This document shows positions 1 through 10,467 of a stretch of DNA of 64,000 nt, piece by piece. Source of the DNA: Stramonita haemastoma (lineage: Eukaryota > Mollusca > Gastropoda > Neogastropoda > Muricidae); assembly GCA_030674155.1 (NCBI GenBank), contig CM060322.1, forward strand, positions 66,354,613 through 66,418,612. Direction: 5' to 3'. A program made the translations under genes and the position numbers. Within the stretch, counting starts at the first letter, position 1; each line of letters begins with the position of its first letter. Under the pieces are notes generated by a model. It had not been told where the DNA came from, did not search any database, and saw only the letters and a list, made by a program, of their open reading frames with translations.

Positions 1-334
1 AATAACTATGTGAAAGAAGAAATCAAAAAGCGTGTGGGCCCCCAAGAGCCTTTGCTCTCCACCATAAAGAGGAGAAAGCTGATGTGGTTTGGTCACACCA
101 CAAGACACAACACCCTAGCAAAAACCATCCTGGAAGGAACAGTTGAGGGCAAGAGAAGAAGAGGCCGCCAAAAGAAATCATGGGTTGACAACATCAAAGA
201 CTGGACCACCCAACCCCTACAACACCTCCTTCTAGCCACACAGGATTGTGAAGCATGGAAAAAGATCTCTATTGCCTCTTCTCTCATGTCCCCCCTACGT
301 CCTTTGGGACATGGGACTGAGTGAGTGAGTGTAT
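1..334 (+). mobile_element. RT-A non-LTR retrotransposon, 3' end (copy 1, cut by window start)
   Basis: Positions 10-324 read the C-terminal tail of a non-LTR retrotransposon reverse-transcriptase polyprotein: KRRKLMWFGHTTRHNT, then TILEGTVEGKRRRGRQKKSW and a stop. The same tail ends the long ORF at 49289-51808, so this is the 3' end of the same family; the rest lies upstream of the window. The stop is followed by a short (GAGT)n tail, which also closes the other RT-A copies and is how such elements replace a poly(A) tail. The frame is open here, but only about 105 codons are visible. Confidence 0.9.
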
Positions 335-405
335 ACACACAGGGACTACATGTAAAAAAGCACACGAGTGCTTATACCATTATCATCCCTATAAAAAATT
401 AAAGG
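335..405 (+). mobile_element. SINE-A 3' fragment
   Basis: Directly after the RT-A tail comes 'acacacagggact', a short A-run and 'gagtgcttataccattat', the 3' third of the SINE-A family seen complete at 6455-6790 on the other strand. The retrotransposon may have landed inside or beside a SINE-A copy. Confidence 0.6.
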
Positions 406-417
406 ATAAAATCACTT

Positions 418-422
418 CTCTG

Positions 423-516
<94 letters not shown>

Positions 517-520
517 TCTC
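418..520. repeat. (TC/TCTG)n plus (CA)n microsatellite
   Basis: About 80 bp of CT/CTGTCT repeats run into about 22 bp of CA dinucleotides. Open frames across it are low-complexity artefacts. Confidence 0.95.
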
Positions 521-544
521 TACTCTCCCCTAAAGTAGACTGTA

Positions 545-745
545 AACCCAGGCCCTGTGGGAAGGCATGCCAAACTTCTTGCCCACACATTAAATCCTGT
601 TCCCCTGTTTTTCGTAAGAGTAGGCCATTGTGTGCTGGTGGGAACAGATGACAATATTTACAAAACTGCATACACACAGGGACTGGTTGAAAAAAAGCAA
701 ATGAGTGCTTATTCCATTATCCTCAATATAAAGGAATAAATAAAT
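545..745 (+). mobile_element. SINE-A copy (tRNA head missing)
   Basis: Contains the SINE-A body: 'cccacacattaaatcctgtt', 'agtaggccattgtgtgctgg', 'acaaaactgcatacacacag' and the 3' end 'gagtgcttattccattatc' followed by A-rich DNA. The tRNA-like promoter region of complete copies is absent. Confidence 0.8.
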
Positions 746-750
746 ACACA

Positions 751-819
751 CACACACAAAGGCTATTGTGTGCCCTGGGAATGATGACAAAATTTACAAG
801 ACTGCATACACATTGGGAC
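751..819 (+). mobile_element. SINE-A fragment, left part split by the piggyBac-like insertion
   Basis: Reads the middle of SINE-A ('gctattgtgtgccctggg', 'acaagactgcatacacattg') and stops at TTAA 820-823. The matching 3' part of the SINE resumes at 3003, on the far side of the element at 824-2998. Confidence 0.75.
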
Positions 820-1283
820 TTAACCTTCTGCAGACCCTGTGGGTGAAAAATTACCCAGACTCTCATTTAAATTATCATAACTTTGTCAGTTTTATTTCTG
901 TCAAGCTAAAATTTTATGACTATGTTTATTATATATCTGTGCATAAGTTCACTGAATATGAAGATTTTATGTTTATAAATAAAGGAGTAATTAAACCATA
1001 CAAACGTTGTATAACCCTCGCCAGATACCGTGGGTGGCTGGTCACCCATACTTTTTATATAGACCACAGCTCTTTCTCATACACATGCTACAGCTCATAG
1101 GTGGCTGGTCACCCACATATTATACACATACCGTAACCTTTATTTCTACACATGCGCACGCCATGGCTTGTGGGTGGCTGCTACCGGAAGTTCTGGCATC
1201 ATTCTCGCATCAGAAGCCATTTTGGAGAACACCTGGAACCGTAAATATCTGAAGGCAAGTACACTTTTTTCTTCTCATCTTAG

Positions 1284-1462
1284 TTGGCATCTGCTGCAAG
1301 GAAGTCCACCACCAGCCAAATTCCAAAGAAACAAAAGAAGGCACAAGGCCACTGTGGCTTTTGCCACTGGAAGGCTGATCGCAAAACAACAGGTTCCTGC
1401 ATTACCAGCCAAAACTGGATATGTCGAGATCACGCTATGCACATCTGTCTAGACTGCAGTCT
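1284..1462 (+). pseudogene. piggyBac-type transposase C-terminal zinc-ribbon fragment
   Basis: One frame reads KKAQGHCGFCHWKADRKTTG followed by SCITSQNWICRDHAMHICLD and C. The order C-x2-C, Thr, C, then C-x2-H-x4-C-x2-C fits the cysteine-rich ribbon that ends piggyBac-family transposases; one expected cysteine is a serine. It is preceded by a pyrimidine-rich AG (about 1265-1281), possibly an intron end. The DDD catalytic domain is not found upstream. The family call is from motif spacing only; its place inside an element with TTAA ends supports it. Confidence 0.5.
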
Positions 1463-1997
1463 GATGCTGCAGACAGAGGTTACTATCATCCAAGAACTTG
1501 GTGATGATGGACTGCCAAGAGGAACACCTCCCACTCCTAGCAATTGTTGAGACCAGGTGCAACAAATACAAGAAAAAAATCAGTTTTAGCAGCTCCGTAT
1601 TGATGCGGGTAAATGTTTGTCTCAGTTTTAAACTGGTAATGATGTCCTTCATAAGAATGAAAATATATTCTACTGTTTTTGTTTGATTTTGTTTGTTTGT
1701 TTAATTTGTTGTTATCTTATCCAAGACCTTCAGTAATGCAATGTGGGATACTACTCGTACAGACAGTTTAGGTTTGAATTTCTTCTTAGTATTGTGTGCA
1801 TTCAAACAGTTTAGAATCATATTTCTTGTATTTTGCAAGTGTGTGTGTGCGTGTGTACGCGTGCAAATGTGCACTTATTCATATGGGTTATTCTGTTCTT
1901 AAATGTATATGCTTTCTTTCCTTACTCAGGATTGATATCAGCAGGTACAATTGCTATTTCGCTTTTTGGCTTTTGCACATGTTGAATGTTTTGTAGG

Positions 1998-2536
1998 GTA
2001 TGGCATGACGGCCTCTGGCAAGTACTCAGGCACTTCAACATTGACATCTGCCTCATAGAAGTCATCAAGGCACTGTACCAGAACGCAAGCAGTGCAGTTT
2101 TTATGAACAATCACGTGGGCGAGTTCTTCAAGACCACGGTTAGGGTCCAACAGCGCTGCTTTCTCTCACCTGTACTCTTCAACCTCTTCCTCAAAAACAT
2201 CATGACAGAGACACTGTAAAACCACCACACTTCCATCTCCATTGGTGGAAGACCTCTTTGCAACCTCAGATTTGCAGATGACTTTGACCTCATGGGCAGG
2301 AGCAAACAAGAACTGCAAATCCTCACAGTTTATCAGATCAAGCGAGCACATACGGATGGAGGTCAGTACAGAGAAATCAAAAGATCATGGTCAACAACGT
2401 GAGTAATGACAACAGAAAATAAAGATGAATGGAGAAATACTGGAAGAGGTGAGCCAATTCAAATACTTAGGCTCCATCCTAACAAAAGATGGCACATCAA
2501 ACAATAAAGTGAAAACTCGCATTGCAACAGCACCAT
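1998..2536 (+). pseudogene. RT-A reverse-transcriptase fragment (copy 2)
   Basis: Starts abruptly at VWHDGLWQVLRHFNID and runs through NNHVGEFFKTT, a broken catalytic block and FKYLGSILTKDGTS, matching 50732-51270 of the long RT-A copy. It carries a stop inside the palm region, has Phe-Asp in place of the Asp-Asp after Ala (AD-F-D rather than FADD), several small deletions, and stops at the (GT)n tract. Both ends are internal to the gene, so it was not made by simple 5' truncation. It is non-functional. Confidence 0.85.
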
Positions 2537-2539
2537 ATG

Positions 2540-2545
<6 letters not shown>

Positions 2546-2610
<65 letters not shown>
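2546..2610. repeat. (GT)n microsatellite
   Basis: About 32 GT repeats directly after the RT-A fragment. Confidence 0.97.
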
Positions 2611-2612
<2 letters not shown>

Positions 2613-2806
2613 CTTTGTCAGTCTCTCTAGCTCAGTTTACATGGGTGCTAGTAAACCTTTCACTTTCAAATCAAATGAATGAGCTCTTATTTCCCACATC
2701 GTAATCAACGCCACACACCTGGTATCTAAGACATCACCTTTTCAGATTCAGATTCAGCTTTTTTGTTTCAAAAATTACATGATGCTTTGCTGTCTGATCC
2801 ATTTGA

Positions 2807-2975
2807 AAACCATGGGAGACTGGTCACCCACAAAATCTGGCCAGGCGTAGTAAGGGACATGTCTATGTAAAAACCATGGGTGACTGGTCACCCCCGAAAT
2901 CTGGCGATGGGTAGTAAGGGAAATGCCTATGTAAAAACCATGGGTGAGTGGTCACCCAGGAGCTCTTCCATGTGT
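2807..2975. repeat. 63-64-bp tandem repeat with palindromes
   Basis: Three copies ('catggg' at 2811, 2875, 2939). Each holds a GGTGACTGGTCACC-like palindrome. It forms the subterminal region of the piggyBac-like element. Confidence 0.8.
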
Positions 2976-3002
2976 TTTAAAACGAGGTCTGGAGAAGGTT
3001 AG

Positions 3003-3118
3003 TGTAAAAAAAAGAGAAAAAAAGAGCACAGAGTGCTTATCCTAAAAACAACAACAAAAACCATGCTAATAAATAATAATCACACACAGACACACACACA
3101 GACACACACAGACACACA

Positions 3119-3178
<60 letters not shown>

Positions 3179-3390
3179 CACCAGCACGTGCCATCGGCAT
3201 GCAAACACACAGATACAAACACAAACACACACCCACCAGCCCTCACACACAAGTACATACACTTAGGCCTAGGCTACAGACCCATATACACAAACACATG
3301 CGAGCACACACACACATGCATGGCATGCCCCCCCCCCCCCCCTCCCACACACGCACACAAGCCCGTGTGCAGGCGTGTGTGTGTGATGTT
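3003..3390. repeat. SINE-A remainder (3003-3045), then (CA)n-rich tract and C-run
   Basis: After the split SINE-A end come (CA)n/(ACAG)n at about 3081-3176, imperfect CA-rich DNA to 3320, and a run of about 15 C at 3328-3342. Confidence 0.9.
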
Positions 3391-4317
3391 TTTTTATTTG
3401 AAGTTATCTAAGGGTGTTTAGATCAATATGAAATGTAGCTGTCTTGTGTCTTTCCAGGTTATGATTCCTATTAATATGTCTGTCAGTATTGTACTTGTAC
3501 TTGACAGGATAAATAAAGTGTTTTTGACTTGACTGGTGGTTAAAGGTGTTTATTTCAATTTTAAGATATTTTATTCTATGTACCTGTCAGTTGATGTTTT
3601 AAATCTCCATTTTGTAGTAATATCATTTCCTGTTGATTAAGCCTGTAGACCCTACCATTGCAGATTTTAACGTCTGCCAGGCTTGGCATACCCTTTGCTG
3701 TTGCCTGTCCCTCCACTGCTGTGCAAGTAGGCCAAGGCCAAGGCAAGGGGACCTAATCTCAGAGAATAATTTGGCGTTTCCTGTCAATGTTGCTGATAGG
3801 TGAATTCTGACCAACCATTGTTTTTCTTTTAGATTAAGCTTACCACACACACATAAAAACCAAGATGGCGAACAATTCGTAAGTTTTGTTGATAAGATGG
3901 AAAACAATTCATGAAGAAAACATATGTGACAGTAACAGAGGGCCAGAGTTCAGTGCCAGTCAGGTAGAAGGATCTTTGTCTTTATCACCTGATTAAGAAT
4001 GAGTGCTTTGCTCTCTGCAATCTTTACTGGTTAAAATTAAGGTAAGCCTAGGTTACCAGTTGTGACCATTTTATTATTTTGTAAAAATTGATTAGGCCTG
4101 TTTTTATTACGTGATAGATCTGTATATGAAGGTATCGAATTTGGAAGGGGGCCAGTTGTATGAAGATCAGAAGACAAAAGAAATGCAGCAAAAAAAACCA
4201 AAAAACTTTCTGTTTTGTACAGATCTGTAGGATGGCTAGAGGAAGGGAGACAATCACCCCCCAATTTTTTTTCATTTCAATGTTGTGCAAAAAAACAACC
4301 CACCAAACTAATAACAG
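3391..4317. other. No gene seen; one short repeat tail
   Basis: Positions 3485-3535 hold 'ataaataaagtg' followed by TTGACTTGACT, the kind of simple 3' tail seen inverted in repeat family D. The rest is AT-rich sequence with no frame or repeat I can support. Confidence 0.5.
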
Positions 4318-4380
4318 TTATATGCTAAACTCTGTCTGTCTGTCTGTCTTTATATGCTAAACTCTGTCTGTCTGTCTCTC
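4318..4380. repeat. 32-bp tandem duplication with (TCTG)n
   Basis: 'tatatgctaaactctgtctg' occurs at 4320 and again at 4352, each followed by TCTG repeats. Confidence 0.85.
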
Positions 4381-4479
4381 TCTCTGGCTCACTTGCTCAC
4401 AGGTGCTCTCATCAAGCAGATTTGTTTCTTTTGATTTTTAAGTTCCATTATATAATCAAACTCGTATTTAACTCGTGTG

Positions 4480-4977
4480 TGTACTGATGTAGTCGATTGA
4501 TGTGCACACATGTGTGTATACATGCATGTTTGTGTGACTTTTTATTTATTTTATATTTTATTCTTTTATAATAAAAAATAAAAACATGTTTGTGTGTATC
4601 ACTCTGTGTGTGTATGTGTATGTATGTTTGTGGGAATGTGAATATGTGTGTGTGTGTGCATGAGTGTGTGTCACGTGTGTGTCATGTGTGTGTATGTGTG
4701 TGTGTAGGTGTGTGTATGTGTGTTTGTGTGTGTGTGTGCATGAGAGTGTGTGTGTGTGTGTAATTTCTTTTTCTTTAGAATCTTTGATATTTGTTCCTGT
4801 GTAGTTTGCTATTGCAACTGCTCTTTTCCCATAGTGATGAATATTGGCTGAGGTTTCTTCTTCCCCTTTACCAAGCTGTTAGGATTTATAGGGTTGGTTA
4901 GACTGTCACTTGGTGGTGGTATGAATTGTTTTGTAGCTTTTTTGTTTCTCATCACAATTTGTTGTTTTTCTCAGTGT

Positions 4978-5054
<77 letters not shown>

Positions 5055-5330
5055 CCTATAAGTGCTTGTTTTTTGTTTCTTGGTGGTTGTTCTTTGTTTT
5101 TGGTTTTGATTTGTTTTGGTTTTTTACTGTTATGATGTTATCACAGTGATATGAGTAGAGACTGAATGTAAAAATGCACATTGTCTTGAAATAAAAGTAT
5201 TAGATTTTATTTGATATGATCTGTCTCTCTCTCTGTCTCTGTGCCTGCCTGGCTGTTCTGTTTGTCTGTATGTGCCTTTCTGTCTCCCTGCCTCCCTCCC
5301 TCCCCCCCCCCCCCCCTCTCTCTCTCTGAA
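4480..5330. repeat. TG-rich stretch, (TG)n tract, C-run
   Basis: Imperfect TG/TGTA repeats at 4480-4765, a clean (TG)n at 4977-5050, CT-rich DNA and a run of C at about 5301-5316. No gene seen between them. Confidence 0.9.
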
Positions 5331-5735
5331 AAAACTGTTTTTACCAACAGACAAACATAGGGTATTGAAAAACTGTCTTTTGTCACACACTCGGTCTCAA
5401 ATACAGTTTCTGTTTACAAACAAAGAAACATATTGTAATCACCTGATCAAGATAGCAGACTATCCTTTTCACCCTGAATATGTCAGTGACTCAGGATGGT
5501 GTGTTTGCAGGACGGATAGACAGACAGACAGCCTCTGAGTGACCAGTTCAGTCACAGTCCGAGACCCTGGCTGCACTGTGTAAGTTACTGCTGTGCCAGC
5601 AGGCCAGTAGAGCATGTGGCAAGGTATGTGTGATTTAGAGTCAGTGGAAACTTCTGTCTGTCTCTCTTGGTGTGTGTATGTGTCACTGTGTGTCACTGTG
5701 TGTGTGTGTAATTCTTTTATTTCAAAGATAACACT
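5331..5735. other. No feature recognised
   Basis: Mixed-composition DNA with small CAGA and TGTG repeats and no supported gene. Confidence 0.5.
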
Positions 5736-5739
5736 GGCA

Positions 5740-5985
5740 CACAGTGGCTTATTCTCCCAAAAATCTGAACAGGTTTAAACGTGTGCGCAAGGTGTTCTGT
5801 GCACATTCATGCATGGGACCTTGGTTTATAGTCTTATCTGAAGGACTTTCGGGGGAGTTGAGTTGGCACTGATGGTAGCTCAGGGAAAAATTCCCCTCAA
5901 GAGTTATCCCCTTGAATGGGATTCAAACTTGGACCAACAGATAACAGCCATTGCACATCGCTCTAACCAACCAGGCTATCCCATC
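5740..5985 (-). mobile_element. SINE-A copy with tRNA-like head
   Basis: On the minus strand it starts at about 5985 with a tRNA-like promoter: 'tagcctggttggttagagcg' resembles a pol III A box and 'aagtttgaatccc' a B box. The SINE-A body follows ('gtgcgcacacgtttaaacct', read on this strand). The 3' end near 5740 is lost. Confidence 0.8.
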
Positions 5986-6002
5986 TTGTGTGTGTGTGTG
6001 TA

Positions 6003-6412
6003 TTTGTATTTTTTGTATTTTGTACCACTTTATGTCACAGCAGATTTGTCTGCATGAAATTCTGCTCTCCCAGGGAGAGTGCATCGCCACATATGCAGCG
6101 CCTACCCTTTTTTTTTTCTTTTTTCCTGCATGCAACTGTATTTGTTTCCCTATCAGAGTGGCTTTTTTCTACATAATTTTGCCAGGGTCAACCGCTTGTT
6201 GCCGTTGGGTCTTTCATGTGTGCTAAATAGTGATGTGCACACACAGGACCTCTGTTTTTCATCGCATCTGAAAGACTAGCGCCTGACCACCACTCAGGGT
6301 CTAATGGATGTTGAAAAAGTTTTGGGTTCAAACGGGGTATGAACCACCGCACACTCCAACCCAGACTTTTTGCATTCTAGGCAAGGGCTGTTACCACCTA
6401 GACCACCAATTC
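6003..6412 (-). mobile_element. SINE-B, near full length
   Basis: Minus-strand head 'ggtggtctaggtggtaacag' with a later 'ggttcatacccc' looks like tRNA A and B boxes. The body contains 'aaagacccaacggcaacaag', 'aaaagccactctgataggga' and 'atgcactctccctgggagag', and ends with 'ctgctgtgacataaagtgg' near 6025. Copies of the 3' half lie at 29166-29292 and 30110-30385. About 400 bp. Confidence 0.8.
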
Positions 6413-6454
6413 CACCAATGTGTGTGTGTATGTCACTATGTGTGTATATTTACT

Positions 6455-6790
6455 TTATCATTTTATATCAAGGATAATGGAATAAGCACTCATGTGCTTT
6501 TTTTACATCCAGTCCATGTGTGTATGCAGTTTTGTAAATCTTTGTCATCTGTTCCCATCGGCACACAATAACCTACTCGTACGAAAAGCGAAACAGGATT
6601 TAACATGTGCGTAAGATGTTCCATGTGTGTTCACACATGAGTCCTTGGTTTGTAGTCTCATCTGAAGGACTTTTGGGGAGAGTGAAGTCAGCACTGATGT
6701 TAACTCCAGGGGAAAAATCCCCTCGAAAGGGAATCAACCCTGGGTCATCAAATTGCAAGCACAATGTTCTGACCACTAGGCTTTCCCATC
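6455..6790 (-). mobile_element. SINE-A, full-length reference copy
   Basis: Best complete SINE-A in the window, about 335 bp. The minus-strand head 'gggaaagcctagtggtcaga' (A-box-like) is followed about 40 nt on by 'cagggttgattccc' (B-box-like). The body holds 'ggacttttgggg' (+ strand) and a block with tgtgcg and ctgttcccatcggcacacaa (+ strand). The 3' end, 'ttccattatcc' on the minus strand, lies at about 6470. Pol III transcription is inferred from the boxes. Confidence 0.85.
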
Positions 6791-6799
6791 CCCTTTTCT

Positions 6800-7185
6800 C
6801 TCAGTGTGTGTGTAAGTGTCGCGCACATGCGTGTGTGCGTGTGTACTTTGTATGTTTTGTGTGTGTTTGTGTGTATGTCACTGTGTTTGTGTACTTTGTG
6901 TGTGTGTTTGTGTTTTCTCTGGGTCTTGTGTGTGTGTATTTGTGGGTGTATGTGCATGTGTGTGTGTTAGTATGTGTGTGTGTGTGTGGGGGGGGTTGTG
7001 TGTTGTGTGTACTGGTGTGTGTGTGTTGTGTTTGTTTTGTGTGTGTGTGTGTGTGTGTTGTGTTGTGTTTTGTGTGTGTATGAGTGTGTTTTGTGTGTGT
7101 GGTGTGGTGCGTGGTGTGGTGCGTGGTGTGTGTGTTGTGGTGTTAAGTGTGTGTTTGTGTTTGGTGTGTGTTGTTGTTGTTGTCA
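6800..7185. repeat. Imperfect (TG)n / TGTTTG satellite-like tract
   Basis: Nearly 390 bp of TG-dominated sequence with GTGGTGTGGTGC sub-repeats. The long frames here are Val/Cys-rich low-complexity artefacts. Confidence 0.95.
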
Positions 7186-7570
7186 TCATCGTACTGTCTA
7201 AGAACATATGGCAGAACCAATCTCTCTGCCTCTCAACAAAAACCCAGTGGCAAGATAACATCACCAATGAAGAAATTCTCCACAGAGTCAACCTGCCTGG
7301 TCTGTACTCCATAGTGCTGCAGCAGAAACTTTCAGCCTGAATATGGAGGAAGGATGGCGGACACAGGAAAAACTGAAGCTGTCTTCTTTGGCCAGCTGAA
7401 ACAGGGCACAGGTCGCTGCTGCATTCACAGGAAAGGCTTCAGAGACTCACTGAAGAAGCAACTGTCATAGGCAGAAATTCAGCACCAGACATGGCATTGG
7501 AACACGTTTCGCTATTCCACCCTAAGAGAAAGTTTGAACTTCAGAGAAGTGTCACAGCATAAGAGAAATG
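7186..7570 (+). pseudogene. RT-C: decayed retrotransposon C-terminus
   Basis: Positions 7190-7340 read KTQWQDNITNEEILHRVNLP and then YSIVLQQKL. Further on, in shifted frames, come GQLKQGTG and SLKKQLS. The pattern (W)QD.(I/V)TN.E.L.R..LP..., Q..L, then (G)ELK.GTR resembles the domain after the reverse transcriptase of another abundant animal non-LTR family, distinct from RT-A. Stops and frameshifts are present and no RT domain precedes it, so it is a broken remnant. The family call is from memory of the motif. Confidence 0.6.
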
Positions 7571-7815
7571 TAAGAGGCAGGAGTTTGAAATGGGTTGATA
7601 GGTGAAGTTGCTGTAAGACAGTTCTGAAAGCCCTCTTGTTCAGGCCAAAATAGATCAGTTTGGGATTCCTTTTTTCAGTCCTCCTTTCAGTTGAGGATAT
7701 TTCTGTGTTAACATTGTGGCATCAGTTCAGGTATTGGTAGGTTAACCTGGGGATTAACCATATTTTTTCAGTGCTCTGTGTGTCTTATCGGTATGTTTTA
7801 TTTATATATTTTTTT
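7571..7815. other. No feature recognised
   Basis: Ordinary sequence between the RT-C remnant and a SINE. Confidence 0.5.
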
Positions 7816-7817
7816 TT

Positions 7818-8043
7818 TTCAAGGATATGGAATAAGCACTCATGTGCTTTTTTACAACTGATCCCTATGTGTGTGCAGTTTTGTAAATTTTGTCAGCTGT
7901 TGCTACTGGCACACAATAGCCTACTTTTCTGAAAAATGGAACAGGCTTTAACATGTGCAAGATGTTTTGCATGTGTTTCCACACATGATGTCAGTTTATA
8001 GTCTCATTTGAGGAACTTTTGGGGGAGGAGAGTTGGTATTGGT
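7818..8043 (-). mobile_element. SINE-A copy, tRNA head lost
   Basis: Contains 'ggaataagcactcatgtgct', 'tggcacacaatagcctact', 'ggctttaacatgtgcaagat' and 'acttttgggggagg' (all + strand), the body of SINE-A on the minus strand. A TG tract replaces the head. Confidence 0.85.
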
Positions 8044-8044
8044 G

Positions 8045-8170
8045 GTGTGTGTGCATGTGTGTGAGTGTGTGTGTGCGTGTGCGTGCGTGCTTGTGTGTTT
8101 GTGTGTGTGTGTTTGTTGTATGTGTGTGTGCAGGTGCGTGTGAGTAGATCACTACATGTGCGTGTGTGTG
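8045..8170. repeat. (TG)n-rich tract
   Basis: Imperfect TG/GTGC repeats. Confidence 0.95.
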
Positions 8171-8197
8171 TGAGGAGAGAGAGATTGGGGAAGAGAG

Positions 8198-8300
8198 GCA
8201 GAGACAAGTCAAAGTCAAGTCAAAAATACTTCATTATCCCTGAAGGGCAATTACAATACTGACAGGCATATTGATACCAATCATAATCGAAAGACACAAG
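8198..8300 (-). repeat. Dispersed repeat family D, 3' end
   Basis: Begins with 'caagtcaaagtcaagtcaaa' (a TTGAC-type tail when read on the minus strand) followed by 'attatccctgaagggcaatt'. Tails of the same kind open the repeats at 28086, 31362 and 59470. A 5'-truncated retroelement with a simple-repeat tail is the likely source. Confidence 0.5.
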
Positions 8301-8339
8301 ATAGCTGCTTTTCATATTTGTTCAGACATTATACATTTC

Positions 8340-8425
8340 AAATAAAAATATCACAAACACTCACACTCTTACGCATGTGCACACGCATACACTCATACAC
8401 ACAAACACACACACATACACACACA
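8340..8425. repeat. CA-rich tract
   Basis: Imperfect ACAC/CATAC repeats. Confidence 0.85.
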
Positions 8426-8539
8426 GCCCAGAGCTCTATACCTGTTAAAAATCAGTTGTGTACATTTTTTTTCTTTGTACTGTTGCTGTTGTACAACCTT
8501 CCCCTACCTCCCACCCTTTGGCCTTTCCCCCTGTTGTCA

Positions 8540-8755
8540 AGGATTTGGTTCTGTCCTCAGTATAACTCTTCACAGTCTGTGTGTAGCTGATGACATCATG
8601 ATAGATTTACTGATAGTCAGGATTCCTTCTGTCCTCAGTATAATCCTTCACAGTTCGTGTGTAGCTGATGACATCATTATAGATTTACTGACAGTCAGGA
8701 TTCCTTCTGCCCTCAGTATAATCCTTCACATAGTCACATAGTCAGGATTCCTTTT
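8540..8755. repeat. 78-bp tandem repeat, about 2.7 copies
   Basis: 'cctcagtataa' recurs at 8555, 8633 and 8711, with 'gtgtagctgatgacatcat' in the first two copies. Coding is not supported. Confidence 0.9.
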
Positions 8756-9177
8756 TCTTTTTAGGAATCAAGTTGAGTTGGATTGTGGTAGACATAAACA
8801 TTTCTTTTTCTTAGCTTCTTGATTTAAAATGCTTTTGAACTGTCAGATACATGTTTTGCAGAATCATTTTGAATAGATGAAATGTTCAATTGCCTTGAAG
8901 ATGGTACTGGTTTTGAATACTTCAGTATATTTCTTTTTAACACTTTTTTTTCAAGTATGACTTTTCAGGGTGTGGTCAGGCTGGGCACTGTTCAGTAACA
9001 TGACTCTGTCCAGTATGAACCAGAAATTCTCTCCAGCAGTCTGTAGGACATTTGCACCAGCTGTTAGCTCCGTCATGGAATTTTTAGCTAGCAAGAATCA
9101 GGGAGTGGAATTAAATAAAGGAATGAAAATTTAAAAGAAAACCCCCATATAGACACAAAGACAGACAGAGAGAGAAA
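8756..9177. other. No feature recognised
   Basis: AT-rich DNA without a supported gene or repeat. Confidence 0.5.
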
Positions 9178-9187
9178 CACACACACA

Positions 9188-9270
<83 letters not shown>
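9178..9270. repeat. (CA)n microsatellite
   Basis: About 45 CA repeats with one interruption. Confidence 0.97.
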
Positions 9271-9582
9271 TTTGATAGGTATGTTGTTGAATGTTTAGAA
9301 TTAATGGTGTTTTGTGGTGCTTAATTTTTTATATATATAAATATACTCTGTAAAGTGACAGTTTGAAATGCAAGGCTGTATCTTAGTAAGCTCTGGTCAG
9401 TGATGATAGTCTTCAGATGTTAGGGATGACAGAGTTGTTGAATTGACCTCCAGATGGACATGGGCAGAGTGCTGTTAACTCGTGTTCAGGTTCAGGAGAT
9501 GACTGAGTGAGGCTGTAAAAAGCTGTCCAAATGGCCGTCATTGGCTTGTAGCCTTATTTCTTCTTCTTTTAAATAGAGTCAA
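9271..9582. other. No feature recognised
   Basis: Low-complexity AT stretches only. Confidence 0.5.
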
Positions 9583-9660
9583 GATTATTATTATTATTAC
9601 ATGGAATTTGTATAGCGCTATCTCTTGTAAGAACAAATCAAAGCGCTTGCATTTGACCTA
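9583..9660. repeat. Dispersed repeat family E with (ATT)n
   Basis: (ATT)n is followed by 'acatggaatttgtatagcgc' and 'caaatcaaagcgctt'. I recall this motif as common in molluscan genomic sequence; there is one copy here. Confidence 0.45.
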
Positions 9661-9744
9661 CAGAGCCACAGATCATGCTGCCACCAGGCGCAAAGATCAA
9701 CGACGAACAACGATGATCAACTGTTGTTGTCTTGTTGCTGCTGT

Positions 9745-10130
9745 ACACTTTAGAGCGCAAAGCCTGGGCAAGTATGTATGGAGGGCAAGCTGTTACCCAT
9801 GCAGCAGACCCCCTTCTCCACGGCACTGGAATGATCCATTGGAAGGGCATTGACCGAAACGAATGGTTCCAGTACCGTCGCAGGAGCCACCAGAACGTTG
9901 CCATATACCTACAGCCCCAAGCCACTCTGGGACTCCAACTCCCCGATTTTTCCTCAGGGATGGTGTCTAAACACGACACCTGTGTGCATGCTGGTTTGTT
10001 ATAATTTTGTCATCCGCTCCTACCGGCACACGATGGCCTACTCTTCCGAAAGGTGGAACGGGGTTTTAACGTGTGCGCAAGATGTTCTGCGTGCATTCGC
10101 ACACGGGGCCTCGGTTTCGAGTCTTTAAAA
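9745..10130 (+). repeat. Dispersed repeat family F with SINE-A segment (copy 1)
   Basis: Starting at 'tttagagcgcaaagcctggg' this block matches 63658-64000 nearly base for base, including 'ccagtaccgtcgcaggagcc' and 'acgttgccatatacctacag'. Its right part (about 9985-10125) is SINE-A body in minus orientation ('cggcacacgatggcctactc'), so F is probably a composite of SINE-A and an older unit. Inverted pieces of F lie at 29085-29160, and another piece at 36487-36560. Confidence 0.8.
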
Positions 10131-10169
10131 AGATGTTGCTTTTACTGAGATATAGGCTGGTCTATGGGA

Positions 10170-10246
<77 letters not shown>
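10170..10246. repeat. (CA)n microsatellite
   Basis: About 38 CA repeats. Confidence 0.97.
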
Positions 10247-10249
<3 letters not shown>

Positions 10250-10443
10250 CTTTAGTACTGCTGAGATTTGGTACCATACTACTACATTGTTTTTAGACTT
10301 AGATACATTGTTGTTATGATTAGACAGTACTTCAGACTTTAATATATATGACTGTAGTATTTTAAATGTAGACGATATATCACTATGCAGCATTCTGAAT
10401 TTAAATATGACTATAACATGGATTATTTTAAATGTAGATACAT

Positions 10444-10467
10444 CCCCCCCCCCCCCCCCCCCCCCCC
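10444..10467. repeat. Homopolymer of 24 C
   Basis: The longest C/G run in the window. Confidence 0.95.

Larger units (their letters stand above)
824..2998 (+). mobile_element. piggyBac-like DNA transposon remnant (non-autonomous)
   Basis: Left end: TTAA (820-823) then CCTTCTGCAGACC. Right end: GGTCTGGAGAAGG then TTAG (2999-3002). The inverted ends match at 12 of 13 positions, and TTAA duplication is the piggyBac hallmark (right copy one base changed). Flanks 751-819 and 3003-3045 join into one SINE-A, so the boundaries have independent support. Short palindromes of the type GGGTGACTGGTCACCC recur near both ends (about 1028, 1100, 2815, 2878, 2939) and may be transposase-binding sites. Inside lie a piggyBac-type zinc-ribbon fragment, an RT-A fragment and a (GT)n tract. 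The catalytic part of the transposase is missing, so the element cannot move itself. Confidence 0.7.

Noticed and set aside
2425..2704. Frames fusing retrotransposon sequence to poly-Val/Cys
   Set aside because: Read-through of an RT-A fragment into a (GT)n microsatellite.
6607..7340. Long frames of 140-174 codons rich in Val/Cys or Thr/His
   Set aside because: They only translate TG/CA repeats; every frame of such repeats is open. The same holds for the frames at 3033, 9088, 15786, 44244, 59781-60733 and 62626.
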